A program made the translations under genes and the position numbers. The notes under the pieces were generated by a model. The model was not told the origin of the DNA. It did no database searches and worked only from the letters and a program-made list of their open reading frames with translations. From Consotaella aegiceratis (GTDB lineage: Bacteria; Pseudomonadota; Alphaproteobacteria; Rhizobiales; Rhizobiaceae), in NCBI RefSeq assembly GCF_036541425.1, contig NZ_JAZHFT010000002.1, positions 124,001 to 188,000 of the forward strand: 64,000 bases of DNA, given 5' to 3'. Positions 44,401 to 53,767 of the stretch are shown piece by piece. Within the stretch, counting starts at the first letter, position 1, and each line of letters begins with the position of its first letter.

Positions 44401-44429
44401 ACGAAAACGAGCAGCCCGACGGGCCGCTC
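44401..44429 (-). terminator. rho-independent terminator of the atp operon
   Basis: Read on the minus strand: GAGCGGCCC, loop GTC, GGGCTGCTC (nine pairs, one G-T), then GTTTTCGT. It lies about 65 bp beyond the atpF stop. The remaining bases between rnhB and atpF (44201-44494) hold no recognisable gene. Confidence 0.7.
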
Positions 44430-44494
44430 GCCAATTCGATAAGAATGAATTTCGGCAGCCGCCATGACGGCCGTCCGTGACGAGGTCCGCCGGA

Positions 44495-44980
44495 CTACTG
44501 AAGCCGCTTGCGGACCTCGGCGATCGACTGCTCGAAGAACCGGTCGTCCTTCGCCGCGCCGTTGCGCTCGGCGATCAGCTTGGCCGCTGCGGCTATGGCG
44601 ATATCGACGGCCGAAGACCGCACGTCGGCCACCGCGTCAGCTTCGGCCTGGGAGATCTTCATCTCAGCCATCGTCGTGCGACGCGCGATATAGTCGGCGC
44701 TCTTGACGCGTGCCTCTTCGACGATCGCGTCGGCTTCCCGCTTGGCCGAAGCCACGATCTCCTTAGCCTCGTCTTCCGCCTCGCGGCGGCGACGCTGGAA
44801 TTCGGCCAGCTGCTGCTTGGCCTCTTCCTTGAGCTCGCGCGCTTCCTCGATCTCGTTGCGGATCTGATCCGCACGAGCGTCGAGAGACCGAATCATCATG
44901 GCCGGGGCTTTGAAATAAACGGCCACGCCAACCAGAACGAGCAGGCCGACGGTCGCCCAGAATGCCGCTTCTGCAAACAT
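44495..44980 (-). CDS. atpF: ATP synthase F0 subunit b
   Basis: 161 residues. One N-terminal helix (FWATVGLLVLVGVAVYF) anchors it; the rest is a long charged coiled coil (ARADQIRNEIEEARELKEEAKQQLAEFQRRRREAEDEAKEIV). Forms the peripheral stalk together with b'. Last gene of the operon, 14 bp after atpF'. Terminator follows. Confidence 0.95.
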   Translation of the reverse strand: MFAEAAFWATVGLLVLVGVAVYFKAPAMMIRSLDARADQIRNEIEEARELKEEAKQQLAEFQRRRREAEDEAKEIVASAKREADAIVEEARVKSADYIARRTTMAEMKISQAEADAVADVRSSAVDIAIAAAAKLIAERNGAAKDDRFFEQSIAEVRKRLQ

Positions 44981-44993
44981 TGACTGCTACTCC

Positions 44994-45602
44994 CTAGGCC
45001 TGCACCGAGCGGATCGCCGCCAGTGCCTCCTCCTGCGAAACGTCGAGGCCCGCGACCTCCCGCAGGATCGTCGCCGTCACATCCTCGGCAATCTCGCCGA
45101 CATTGGCCATTGCCGATGCCTTGATCTCGTTGATCCGGGCCTGTTCCGCCGCGAGCTTGTCGTTGAGCTCCGCCTCGGCCTTGGCCCGTTCGCGATCGGC
45201 GTCGGCGCGGGCCGCGTCGCGCGCGGACTGGGCAATCTCCTGCGACCGCTGACGAGCCTCGGCCAGCTCCTGTTCGTAGGCAGCCTGGGCCTCGTCGGCA
45301 TCGGCCTTCATCTGTTCGGCCGCTTCCAGATCGAAGGCGATCCGGTCCCTGCGATTTTCCAGGATACCGGACAAGCGCGGTACGATCACGCGGTCGAGCA
45401 CCATGTAAAAGGCGCCGAAGACGATGACCAGCCAGAGAATCTGGGACGCAAAAAATTCTGAATTCATCGGCGGGAAGACGCCGGATTCGTGGCCGCCTTC
45501 GACTTGCACGACCTCGCCGTGCGTCACTCCGCCGTCATCGGACGGCGACGCGTGACCGGTTTCCGGCGCTTCCGTCTGAGCAAAGGCTTCAGTCACGAAC
45601 AT
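44994..45602 (-). CDS. ATP synthase F0 subunit b'
   Basis: 202 residues from ATG 45602 with CGGGAGACGAGA before it. N-terminal ~55 residues are an acidic Gly/His-rich extension (TEAPETGHASPSDDGGVTHG), then FFASQILWLVIVFGAFYMVLDRVIVPRLSGILENRRDRI as the membrane helix and start of the coiled coil. The second b-type subunit (b') is usual in alphaproteobacteria and forms a b-b' heterodimer. The unusually early MFVTEAFAQ is the usual alphaproteobacterial leader. Between atpE and atpF. Confidence 0.93.
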   Translation of the reverse strand: MFVTEAFAQTEAPETGHASPSDDGGVTHGEVVQVEGGHESGVFPPMNSEFFASQILWLVIVFGAFYMVLDRVIVPRLSGILENRRDRIAFDLEAAEQMKADADEAQAAYEQELAEARQRSQEIAQSARDAARADADRERAKAEAELNDKLAAEQARINEIKASAMANVGEIAEDVTATILREVAGLDVSQEEALAAIRSVQA

Positions 45603-45679
45603 TCTCGTCTCCCGCTCCATCGGCCGGTCGGCGACGAAATCGCCAACCGGCCTGAACCGCGATCACCAGCCCGCAATCG

Positions 45680-45910
45680 TCAGCCGACGAAGAGGAGCAG
45701 CAGCGCGATCAGCAGCGAGAAGATGCCGAGCGCCTCGGTCACGGCGAAGCCGAAGATGAGGCGGCCGAACTGGCCATCCGCCGCGCTGGGGTTGCGCAAT
45801 GCGCCGGCGAGGTAGTTTGCGAACATGTTGCCGAGGCCGAGCGCCGTGAAGCCCATGCCGAAGCAAGCCAAGCCTGCGCCGAGGTAACGTGCAGCTTCCG
45901 CGTCCATCAT
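45680..45910 (-). CDS. atpE: ATP synthase F0 subunit c
   Basis: 76 residues, two helices: YLGAGLACFGMGFTALGLGNMFANYLAGAL and LIFGFAVTEALGIFSLLIALLLLF. The ion-carrying carboxylate is the Glu in AVTEALG. GGAGAAA stands right before the ATG. Forms the rotating ring. Confidence 0.97.
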   Translation of the reverse strand: MMDAEAARYLGAGLACFGMGFTALGLGNMFANYLAGALRNPSAADGQFGRLIFGFAVTEALGIFSLLIALLLLFVG

Positions 45911-45977
45911 TTTCTCCTTCGGGTTTTGATCGTGCGGTGGGTTGGCGGCCGACGGATCGACCGCGGTTTGGGTGGAA

Positions 45978-46736
45978 TCAGTGATGCGGATGAACCGCGT
46001 CGTTGAGGTACATGCAGGTCAGAATCGCGAAAACATAGGCCTGCAGGACGGCGACGATGAGCTCCAGCGCCGACAACGCCACCACCATGAACAGCGGCAG
46101 GATCGCGCCGGTCACGCCCAAGGCGCCCAGCGTTCCCAGAGACACGACGAAGCCAGCGAAAACCTCGAGCGTGATATGGCCCGCCAGCATGTTGGCGAAC
46201 AGTCGAACGGAATGCGAAACCGGGCGCGAGAGGTAGGAAATGACCTCGATCAGCACCACGAAAGGCAAAATGACGGGCGGGACGCCGGACGGCACGAACA
46301 CGCGGAACCAAGACAGGCCGTGCTTATAGATGCCGTAGCCGGTCACCACCGCCATCACGGTGATCGCCAGCGTAAACGTCACGATGATGTGGGCGGTGAT
46401 CGTGAAGAAAAACGGAAACAGACCGATCAGGTTGGCGAGCAGCACGAACGTGAAGATGGCGAAGACGAAGGGAAAGAAGCGCATTCCCTGCGTCCCGGCG
46501 GCATCGCGCAGCATCCCCGCCGTGAATTCGTAGAGCAGTTCCGAGATGGATTGCACGCGGCTGGGGATCAGGCCACGGCCGCTCGTCGACCAATAGAGAA
46601 AACCTGCCGCCAGTCCGGCCGTAATGACCATGAAAAGCGAGGAGTTCGTGAAGGAGAGATCGACTCCGCCGATCTCAATCGGGATCAGCCTCGTGATCTG
46701 GAATTGATGGATCGGATCCACTGCCAAAACGCACAC
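45978..46736 (-). CDS. atpB: ATP synthase F0 subunit a
   Basis: 252 residues from GTG 46736; GTG 46721 (VDPIHQF) is a likely alternative. Several membrane helices; the key Arg lies in YLSRPVSHSVRLFANMLAGHITLEVFAGF, which is the channel-side helix facing the c ring. N-terminal DPIHQFQITRLIPIEIGGVDLSFTNSSLFM is standard for the group. F1 genes are not in this window, as is normal for alphaproteobacteria. Confidence 0.96.
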   Translation of the reverse strand: MCVLAVDPIHQFQITRLIPIEIGGVDLSFTNSSLFMVITAGLAAGFLYWSTSGRGLIPSRVQSISELLYEFTAGMLRDAAGTQGMRFFPFVFAIFTFVLLANLIGLFPFFFTITAHIIVTFTLAITVMAVVTGYGIYKHGLSWFRVFVPSGVPPVILPFVVLIEVISYLSRPVSHSVRLFANMLAGHITLEVFAGFVVSLGTLGALGVTGAILPLFMVVALSALELIVAVLQAYVFAILTCMYLNDAVHPHH

Positions 46737-46809
46737 CCTTCAACGGTTTTAGGGCTTAAGGAAGCCGCATTGCCATAACCGGCCCAACCGCTATTCGCAA
46801 CACCCCTCT

Positions 46810-47238
46810 TCAATCATTGGCGGGCTTTTCGGACGTTTGCCCGGCCTTTTGCGGTGCAGCATCGCCGGTCTGATGGGCCTTCTCCGCCGATACGGAGCGC
46901 ACGACATTCAGGACTCCGGCCGCAAAACCGAGCATCAGAAAGACGATGAGAGCGATCGGCAACGTTCCAGCGACACGATCGATCAGGTATCCGATGGCAC
47001 CACCGACGAAGATGCCGCCGATGAACTCGCTGGCCAGCCGCATTCCTTGTGCCATGCCCTGCATGACCGGTGCGCCGCGACGAGGGGGTTTGACCTTCGC
47101 GGTCTTGGCGCGCTGCGCCGACAACCGTTCGGCCAGCGTGTTGCGGCGTGCCTCCCATTGCCGTTCAGTGAGGGGCGTTGCGTGAGAAGCCTCGGCGTCC
47201 TTGCCCATGGCCGTCTGGTCGCGATCGTCCGCCGACAT
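46810..47238 (-). CDS. atpI: AtpI-like ATP synthase accessory protein
   Basis: 142 residues from ATG 47238 (GGGGAGCACGA before it). Basic N-terminal half (ERQWEARRNTLAERLSAQRAKTAK), then two helices (GMRLASEFIGGIFVGGAIGYLID and LPIALIVFLMLGFAAGVLNVVR) with the conserved SEFIGGIFVGGAIG pattern. Helps assemble the c ring and may handle Mg2+. First gene of the operon, about 75 bp ahead of atpB. Confidence 0.92.
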   Translation of the reverse strand: MSADDRDQTAMGKDAEASHATPLTERQWEARRNTLAERLSAQRAKTAKVKPPRRGAPVMQGMAQGMRLASEFIGGIFVGGAIGYLIDRVAGTLPIALIVFLMLGFAAGVLNVVRSVSAEKAHQTGDAAPQKAGQTSEKPAND

Positions 47239-47514
47239 TCGTGCTCCCCGATCCGCGCGGCCTCGTGTCGAGCCGCCTTCCCGAAACATGTCCCGCCTGA
47301 GCGGCATGGTTCGGGTATCATCAAGTGTCGGCACAGAAAATAGGGCAGGCTGGCGATTCGGCTTGCCCGCGGGCTGGCCTCAGCGGCCCTCAGGCTAAAA
47401 GCCGGCGAACAGTTCTCCGAAATCCCGACGATCCCTTCGGAGACCGGATTTCAAGACGCGCTAACGCCGCGCAGGCTCGATATCTCTCCCGACCCGATCG
47501 ATCGGAAAGCCGTA

Positions 47515-48726
47515 TCAATCCCAGCCGCCACCAAAGGTGCGATAGAAGATGTGCTGGCCGATGCGGTCGACCCGCTCCATGGCGCGTGCCCAGCGTGGTT
47601 TTACGTAGGTCGCGTGGTAATGGGTCGCGGAGCCGACCTCGTTGATCCAGATCTGGCCCTTGCTGACCTGATCGGCCACCCGCTTGGCGATCTCCCACGC
47701 GTCGCGGTCGCTGACACGGTCGCGCCGTCCGTCGCAGGCGAAGGAGAACTGGCAGCGATTGCGCCAGTCCTTGTTCTGATAGACGACGCCGCAGATCGTA
47801 TTGGGAAAGCTCGGATTGCGAACCCGGTTCAGAATCACCTGGCCGACCGCCGCCTGCCCGAGCTCCGATTCGCCGCGCGCCTCGTAATAGATGCCGTTGG
47901 CAAGGCAGGTCTGCTCGCGCTCACTGAAGGCCGAAGCCGGCAGCGGCGTCGCCGCCCAGGCATGATCGCCGGCTTCCAGCGGCGGCACGAACGGCGCCTG
48001 GGGCTCCTTCAGGATCTTCTCGAACAGCGTTGCGATGGTGCCGCGTTCCTCCGCGGCATAGCCGAGCGCCGTTGCGGTCCCGGTGTCGTCCAGCGAGGCG
48101 ACCATGGTCTCGCTGGCGCCTGCATCGAACGAGCCCGACCGACTCGGCTGAAAGCTCATGGCGACCTGGATCAGGTCGGCGCTCGGAGCGGGAACGAGAA
48201 AGGCCTGGCGGACGGCATCGTCGCCCTTCGACAGGTTTGGTTGCAGCAGGCTGTGGCGCTCCAGGATCGAACCGGCGGTGAACGCCTTGGGCGGCGTCAC
48301 CGGCGCCGAGGTGATCACACGGCTGCTCTTGTCGCGACGAGCGACGCGGGCCTCGTCCGGCGTATCGAAGGCGGGCCGAACCGTATCCATCGAAAACAGA
48401 CCGCCATCGGCGCCACGCACGCCCGAGCCCGCCGGAAGCCGCTGCTGCTGCTTGTCGTCAGCATAGGCCAGCTTGGCTTCGGCGATGGCGCCGGCCGGCG
48501 ACGGCACGAAATAGGCCTGCCAGCGCGCTTCAGCATTGGCGCCTTCGAGCAGGCTGGCCATGTCCTGGAAGGCGGCCGCGGTCGTCATCGCCGGAACCAG
48601 CACGAGGCCGAGCGCCACAATCGTCGGCCACCGCCGCGTGCTTGCCGCGCCGCGCCGTGTCGCCGTCTTCCCTTTTTGCTGCCGTTGTTCCGCCGGCATA
48701 CCCGCCACTCGCCCCACGCCATTCAT
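47515..48726 (-). CDS. cell wall hydrolase (SleB/Hydrolase_2 family)
   Basis: 403 residues. Signal-anchor around residues 33-52 (WPTIVALGLVLVPAMTTAAA), then ~230 residues of low-similarity periplasmic sequence, then a C-terminal SleB-type domain: CLANGIYYEARGESELGQAAVGQVILNRVRNPSFPNTICGVVYQ, QFSFACDGRRD, and THYHATYVKPRWA. The Glu in YEARGE is the catalytic residue of the family. Acts on peptidoglycan. Convergence with nothing; it ends ~275 bp before atpI start. Confidence 0.9.
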   Translation of the reverse strand: MNGVGRVAGMPAEQRQQKGKTATRRGAASTRRWPTIVALGLVLVPAMTTAAAFQDMASLLEGANAEARWQAYFVPSPAGAIAEAKLAYADDKQQQRLPAGSGVRGADGGLFSMDTVRPAFDTPDEARVARRDKSSRVITSAPVTPPKAFTAGSILERHSLLQPNLSKGDDAVRQAFLVPAPSADLIQVAMSFQPSRSGSFDAGASETMVASLDDTGTATALGYAAEERGTIATLFEKILKEPQAPFVPPLEAGDHAWAATPLPASAFSEREQTCLANGIYYEARGESELGQAAVGQVILNRVRNPSFPNTICGVVYQNKDWRNRCQFSFACDGRRDRVSDRDAWEIAKRVADQVSKGQIWINEVGSATHYHATYVKPRWARAMERVDRIGQHIFYRTFGGGWD

Positions 48727-48842
48727 GCGGGCGAGTATCGGAGCTCAACCTTGTATCTTGGTTAACAAGTGGTGGATCGGACCAGAAAAATGGTTTCCAT
48801 TTCAAGACCTAGAGCGGAAATGCAGCCACGACCCGAGGCCCG

Positions 48843-50234
48843 CTAGCGGCCTCGCTTGGCATAGGGGTTGTCGGGCTTGCGCAGGCCGAGCCGGATCGGC
48901 ACGCCGAACAGGCCGAAATCCTCGCGCAGCCCACCGACGAGATAACGCGTATAGGAGGTCCCGAGCGCATCGGGACGGGAGGTCGACAGCATGAAGGTGG
49001 GCGGCCGCGTCTTCACCTGGGTCATGTATTTCAGGTTGACGCGGCGGCCGGAGACCGCCGGCGGCTGATGCCGGGCCACCATGCCCTCCAGCCATTGATT
49101 GAGCCGCGCCGTGGAGATCCGCTTGTTCCAGACCTCGTGGGTCTCGGCAACGGCCTTCATCAGGCGCTCCAGCCCCTCGCCGGTCTCGCCGGAGATGGGA
49201 ACGGCGCGGATGCCACGCGCCTGCGGCAACAGCCGGTCGGTCTTCTCGCGGAGATCGGCGAGCACGGCCTGCCGGTCCTCTACCACGTCCCACTTGTTGA
49301 AGGCGATCACCGGCGCGCGGCCTTCGCGCACCACGAGATCGACGATCTGCAGATCCTGGCGCTCGAAGGGGATCGTCACGTCGATGACGATGATCACCAC
49401 CTCGGCGAAGCGCACGGCGCGCAGCGCATCGGCAACGGAAAGCTTTTCCAGCTTCTCCTGAATGCGCGACTTGCGCCGCAGGCCGGCCGTGTCGAACATC
49501 TTGATGCGGCGGCCGCGCCAATCCCACTCGACCGAGATCGAATCGCGCGTGATGCCGGCTTCCGGCCCGGTCAGAAGCCGGTCCTCGCCGATGAACCGGT
49601 TGATCAGCGTCGACTTGCCGGCGTTGGGGCGGCCGACCACGGCGATGCGCAGCGGCTTGGTCGGATCGTAGGCTTCCGGCTCGTCCGTCTCGCCCACTTC
49701 GACCTCGGTCTCGGCGACCTCGTCCCCCGACGTGAAGGCCTCCAGTCCGAGCCCCTCGACGATCGCGTCGCGGAGGTCCGCCATGCCCTCGCCATGCTCC
49801 GCCGAAATTGGACAGGGCTCTCCGAGGCCGAGCCCGAAGGCATCGGCGAACCCGGCTTCGGCGCCGCGCGCCTCGGCCTTGTTGGCGACGAGCACCACCG
49901 GCTTGCCGGACCGCCGCAACAGCTCGCCGAACACGGCATCGAGCGGCGTCACGCCGGCCTTCGCGTCGATCAGGAACAGCGACAGGTCGGCGGCCGCGAT
50001 CGCCGCTTCCGTCTGCGCCCGCATGCGTCCCTGCAGCGTCTCCGCGGCGGCCTCCTCGAGCCCGGCAGTATCGATCACCTCGAATTCGATGTCGGCGAGC
50101 TTCGCCTCGCCCGCGCGCCGGTCGCGCGTCACCCCCGGCCGATCGTCGACCAGGGCGAGACGCTTACCGACGAGGCGGTTGAAGAGCGTCGACTTGCCGA
50201 CATTGGGTCGGCCGATGATGGCGATCGTGACCAT
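48843..50234 (-). CDS. der: ribosome-associated GTPase Der (EngA)
   Basis: 463 residues from ATG 50234. Two G domains: IIGRPNVGKSTLFNRLVGKR with DDRPGVTRDR and DTAGLEE; VVGRPNAGKSTLINRFIGEDR with GPEAGITRDS and DTAGLRRKSR; NKxD motifs are NKAE (first, weaker) and NKWD. C-terminal KH-like domain RRVNLKYMTQVKTRPPTFMLSTSRPDALGTSYTRYL. Essential for 50S assembly. Upstream extension to 50408 overlaps the TPR gene and is not real. Confidence 0.97.
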   Translation of the reverse strand: MVTIAIIGRPNVGKSTLFNRLVGKRLALVDDRPGVTRDRRAGEAKLADIEFEVIDTAGLEEAAAETLQGRMRAQTEAAIAAADLSLFLIDAKAGVTPLDAVFGELLRRSGKPVVLVANKAEARGAEAGFADAFGLGLGEPCPISAEHGEGMADLRDAIVEGLGLEAFTSGDEVAETEVEVGETDEPEAYDPTKPLRIAVVGRPNAGKSTLINRFIGEDRLLTGPEAGITRDSISVEWDWRGRRIKMFDTAGLRRKSRIQEKLEKLSVADALRAVRFAEVVIIVIDVTIPFERQDLQIVDLVVREGRAPVIAFNKWDVVEDRQAVLADLREKTDRLLPQARGIRAVPISGETGEGLERLMKAVAETHEVWNKRISTARLNQWLEGMVARHQPPAVSGRRVNLKYMTQVKTRPPTFMLSTSRPDALGTSYTRYLVGGLREDFGLFGVPIRLGLRKPDNPYAKRGR

Positions 50235-50250
50235 GGCCGCCCGTCCGCGA

Positions 50251-51258
50251 TCAAGAGGGCGGAATGCCGGCCGGCTGCTCGGCCGGCTCGGCTTGCGATT
50301 CGGGAGCCGGAGCCGACGTCGCGTCGGATGCAGGCTCTTCGGATCCGGCCGGGGCGTCAGCCGCCGTTCCGTCGGCGCCTGGAGGTGTTTCGGCAGCATC
50401 GTCACCAACCGTCCCTTCCGTCACCGACCCGGATTCGGTCTCGTCGGGTGCGCTGGCAGGTTCGTCCGGCAGCGCGGATGCGGGAGCGGCCTCGTCGCCG
50501 GCTGCAGGCTCGACCGCAGGCGGCGCCGTGTCGGGAGCAGCGGTCGCATCTTCGGCGGGTGCCGCAGATGTCGAATCGGCCGGGGTCACCTCTCCATTGC
50601 TGGTGTCGCCGGCAGCGATCACGTCGAGCATCAGATGCGCCCGGTCGACGATGCCGCGCGGCGTGCTGCCATCGTCGGCCAGCTGCTGGAACAACAGCTT
50701 TGCGTCGTCGACGTCGCCGGCCTTCCAGGAGGCAAGCGCCAGGGCCTCGCGCGCGGGCCCGCGCAGCGGATCGGCATCGCTGGTCAGCCGCTCGACCTGC
50801 CCGCGGACGTCGTCGAGGCTGCCGGTGTCCACGAGGATATAACCGGCGCGCACCGCCGCCATATCTCGAACCGCCTGCGTCGCGGAGGAATCGGCTTCCA
50901 CCGCCTTGTACTCGGCCAGGGCCTTGTCCACCGCGCCGGCCTTCTGATGAACAGCGGCCAGGCGCATACGGGCGAGCACCGGATAGACGCCATAGCCCTC
51001 GTCGATGATCGACTGGAGGGCGGGTTCGGCCTCATCGGCGTTGCCGGCCGAAGCGAGATCGCTGGCGGCGATGAAGCGGTCGCCGGCCTCGTTGGCTCGA
51101 CGCGTCTCATAACGCTCCCAGATCACGACGACGCTGGCGATCACGACCACCGCAACCGCGCCGCCGATGACGAGTCTGCCATAACGCTTCCAGAGCGCAT
51201 GGACCCGGTCCTGGCGGAGCTCCTCGTCTACCTCGCGAAAGAAACTGTCGTCGCTCAT
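50251..51258 (-). CDS. YfgM-like TPR membrane protein with acidic C-terminal tail
   Basis: 335 residues. Cytosolic start MSDDSFFREVDEELRQDRVHALWKRYG, one transmembrane helix (LVIGGAVAVVVIASVVVIW, ~28-46), then TPR-like repeats to about residue 215, as in YfgM (TPR_21), a partner of the Sec translocon and periplasmic chaperones. The last ~115 residues are low-complexity Ala/Pro/Glu/Asp, likely disordered. Sixteen bases before der, in the same relative position as yfgM near der in gammaproteobacteria. Confidence 0.88.
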   Translation of the reverse strand: MSDDSFFREVDEELRQDRVHALWKRYGRLVIGGAVAVVVIASVVVIWERYETRRANEAGDRFIAASDLASAGNADEAEPALQSIIDEGYGVYPVLARMRLAAVHQKAGAVDKALAEYKAVEADSSATQAVRDMAAVRAGYILVDTGSLDDVRGQVERLTSDADPLRGPAREALALASWKAGDVDDAKLLFQQLADDGSTPRGIVDRAHLMLDVIAAGDTSNGEVTPADSTSAAPAEDATAAPDTAPPAVEPAAGDEAAPASALPDEPASAPDETESGSVTEGTVGDDAAETPPGADGTAADAPAGSEEPASDATSAPAPESQAEPAEQPAGIPPS

Positions 51259-51452
51259 CCACCCACTCTCGAAAGCCGTGGCGCACTTCCCGTCCGGAAG
51301 TCTGCCTCCGCTCTTTCTCGTTGCCTGCGTGAGGATCCCGTGCGGGCTCCTCTCAGATCATGCTCTGGTGCCATCGTCGCGCTCACCGGCCGTGGGCCGC
51401 GATCGCTTCCCGCGTCTTCTACCGATTTTTCCGGTCCGCGAAAGGGGCGACC

Positions 51453-52031
51453 TCACGCAAGCGGCGAGACACCGAACAGCCAGACGTGAAGGCCGCCCAG
51501 GAAGAGAGCGGCGAAGACGATGCCGATGACCAGCGCGGCAACGTCGCCCCGCATCCCCTGCGCGGTCGGATAGGAGCCCATCCGGCGGCTTCGCGCCAGA
51601 GACGCGACATAGTCGGCCACGGACCAGACCAGGAACCCGCCGAAGAGCAAGAGATCGGCACTCGTCCCATTGGCCAGCAGATGGCCAAGCGACCACAGGA
51701 CGACACTCAACACCAGCGGATGCACGACGGTCGCCTTGATCCGACCGACCGGCGCGTAGGCCGCCGATGCCAGGATGAATGCGATGGGGACGAGAAGCAG
51801 CGCCAGGTGGCGCGTGCCGGCCGGCGGGACCCACAGCTGCGTTGCCTCCAGCCGGGCGTCGCCGTAGCCGAAGATGATCAGCAGCAGACCGATCAGCGAG
51901 AGCAGTCCATAGATTGCCTTGTAGGGCGCCTCTCCCAAGCGGCGCATCACTCGATTGCGGGCTCTCTCGGCGACGATTCGTGTCGAGTGTACCGCGAGGA
52001 AGAGGATCAGTCCCGCCACCAACATCAACAT
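51453..52031 (-). CDS. NnrU family membrane protein
   Basis: 192 residues from ATG 52031; ATG 52025 is also possible. About six helices. NnrU pattern: LILFLAVHSTRIVAERARNRVMRRLGEAPYKAIYGLLSLIGLLLIIFGYG, VGRIKATVVHPLVLSVVLWSLGHLLANG, LLFGGFLVWSVADYVASLARSRR. Named for a role near denitrification genes, but such genes are widespread and the function is not settled; no denitrification gene is in this window. The upstream frame to 52262 lacks family similarity. Confidence 0.9.
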   Translation of the reverse strand: MLMLVAGLILFLAVHSTRIVAERARNRVMRRLGEAPYKAIYGLLSLIGLLLIIFGYGDARLEATQLWVPPAGTRHLALLLVPIAFILASAAYAPVGRIKATVVHPLVLSVVLWSLGHLLANGTSADLLLFGGFLVWSVADYVASLARSRRMGSYPTAQGMRGDVAALVIGIVFAALFLGGLHVWLFGVSPLA

Positions 52032-52284
52032 GCCGCCCCCCGTCGCTTGCCCGGCGCCACCCGCAGGCATCGCGTCAAGCGACCATAGGGCGATACGCCG
52101 GCCGACACCATAGGAGTCGGTTTCGAGCACCCCCGCCCTTTGGAGCGGCCAGTCTCGACATCGCCCGGCTCCGGCCTTAGCCTCGTCCCAATAGATCGCG
52201 CCCGCCGCGCCTCCGCCATGAACGGCCGGCGGAACTTCAACCCTTCGTCCCGATGGGGACAATCACGAACCCGGCCGCGTTAGC

Positions 52285-52749
52285 ATGACCATGGACAATC
52301 TCATCGTTCGCCTCGCCACGCCGGACGATCTCGATGCGCTGATCGCGCTGTTTGCCGACGACCAGCTCGGCGGCCATGGCGACAGCGCCGATCCGGCCCT
52401 GCGCCCGGCCTACCTCGCCGCCTTCGAACGTATCGCCGCCAGTCCGTCCCAGCATCTCTACGTCGCCGAGTTGGAGGGCGCGGTCGTGGGAACGTTCGAG
52501 TTGACGCTCAGCACCGACCTCGTCGAGCGCGGCGCGACCAAGGCGATCCTGGAAGCGGTGCAGGTTCGCTCGGACTTGCGCGGGCGCCGCATCGGCGAAG
52601 CGATGGTCCACTTCGCCATGAACGAGGCGCGACGTTATGGCGCCGTGGGGATGAAGCTGACCTCCAACGCCAAGCGCGTCGACGCCCACCGCTTCTACGA
52701 GCGCCTCGGTTTCGCCAAGAGCCATGCCGGCTTCACGATCAAGCTCTGA
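52285..52749 (+). CDS. GNAT family N-acetyltransferase
   Basis: 154 residues. IVRLATPDDLDALIALFADDQLGG at the start, AVQVRSDLRGRRIGEAMVHFAMNEAR holding the acetyl-CoA loop (RxxGxxG/A variant RGRRIG), and KLTSNAKRVDAHRFYERLGFAKSHAGF near the end, the typical GNAT finish. Substrate unknown. Divergent from NnrU and convergent with the AraC gene. Confidence 0.92.
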   Translation: MTMDNLIVRLATPDDLDALIALFADDQLGGHGDSADPALRPAYLAAFERIAASPSQHLYVAELEGAVVGTFELTLSTDLVERGATKAILEAVQVRSDLRGRRIGEAMVHFAMNEARRYGAVGMKLTSNAKRVDAHRFYERLGFAKSHAGFTIKL

Positions 52750-52766
52750 CCGCCGATGCGATCGGC

Positions 52767-53672
52767 TCAAAAGAACTCGCCCAGATGCTCGCGCATCCAT
52801 CGGGCTTCTTCCGTCGCGCTGCGGCGAAAATGACGTCTGAAATCGCGACTGAACTGGGCGGCGCTGGCATAGCCCACCTCGGCGGCGATCGCAGCAATCG
52901 GGCCCTCCCGTCGCGCGATCATCAGACGCGCTTCGTGCAGCCGCATGGCCTTGACGTATTGGATCGGCGTGCTGCCGGTCAGCGCCTTGAAGTGCGCGTG
53001 ATAGGTGGGAACGCTCATGCCGGCCTCGGCCGCGAGATCGGCCACCGACAGTCCCGTCCGATAACGATCGCGAATCCGCGCGAGGCTTTGCACGATCCGG
53101 CCCGTCGCGCCGCGCTGTCGGAGGGCCGCCGCCAGCGCCCCGCCCTGCGGCCCCATGAGCACCCGGTAGTGCAATTCCCGCAGCAGTCCCGGGCCCAGGA
53201 TCGCAAGCTCCGTCAGGTCGTGGAGCGCCCGCAGGATCCGCAGCAGCACATCCCCGATCGCCGGCTCCATCGGGCTTGAGATCAGGCTTCTGGCCGGCTC
53301 TGCCCGCGAGCCTTGATGTCGCGCGTCGAGTTCCGTCGCGATTTGGGCGGCAAGACGCAGATCGAAATCGACATAGACCGCCAGCAATGGCCGCCCCGGT
53401 GCGGCCTGCGACGCCATCCGGAACGGAACCGGCACCGAGACGGCCAGGTAGTGATTCGCATCGTAGCGGTAGAGCTCGCCCTCCAGAAATCCCTGCTTGG
53501 CGCCCTGCAGCACGAAGACCGCACCGGGCCGGTAGAGCACCGGCACATCCTCCAGAACCGTCTCCGACCTCAGAAGGCGCACGGAGGAAAGAGACGTGGC
53601 GTTGTAGCCCGGCCGAGGCGCTAGACGCGCCGCCAGGGTCAGGAGCTCGCCGGACGCATCACCCTGATTCAT
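52767..53672 (-). CDS. AraC family transcriptional regulator (AraC_N type)
   Basis: 301 residues from ATG 53672. N-terminal AraC_N region (SVRLLRSETVLEDVPVLYRPGAVFVLQGAKQGFL) and C-terminal double HTH: LSVADLAAEAGMSVPTYHAHFKALTGSTPIQYVKAMRLHEARLMI and IAAIAAEVGYASAAQFSRDFRRHF. This branch includes YqhC, an activator of aldehyde reductases. Divergent from the SDR gene over ~95 bp, so it most likely controls it. Confidence 0.93.
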   Translation of the reverse strand: MNQGDASGELLTLAARLAPRPGYNATSLSSVRLLRSETVLEDVPVLYRPGAVFVLQGAKQGFLEGELYRYDANHYLAVSVPVPFRMASQAAPGRPLLAVYVDFDLRLAAQIATELDARHQGSRAEPARSLISSPMEPAIGDVLLRILRALHDLTELAILGPGLLRELHYRVLMGPQGGALAAALRQRGATGRIVQSLARIRDRYRTGLSVADLAAEAGMSVPTYHAHFKALTGSTPIQYVKAMRLHEARLMIARREGPIAAIAAEVGYASAAQFSRDFRRHFRRSATEEARWMREHLGEFF

Positions 53673-53767
53673 AGGATCGAGCAAGAAATCAACAGGATAT
53701 GCCCTAGGGGCGTGAATTTGGAGAGAGTATCCGTCAACTCACGCAAACGATCAAGACGGAGCCGACC

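Noticed and set aside
51453..52031. Denitrification locus, from the name NnrU
   Set aside because: No nitrite or nitric oxide reductase gene in the window; NnrU-like proteins occur widely in other contexts.
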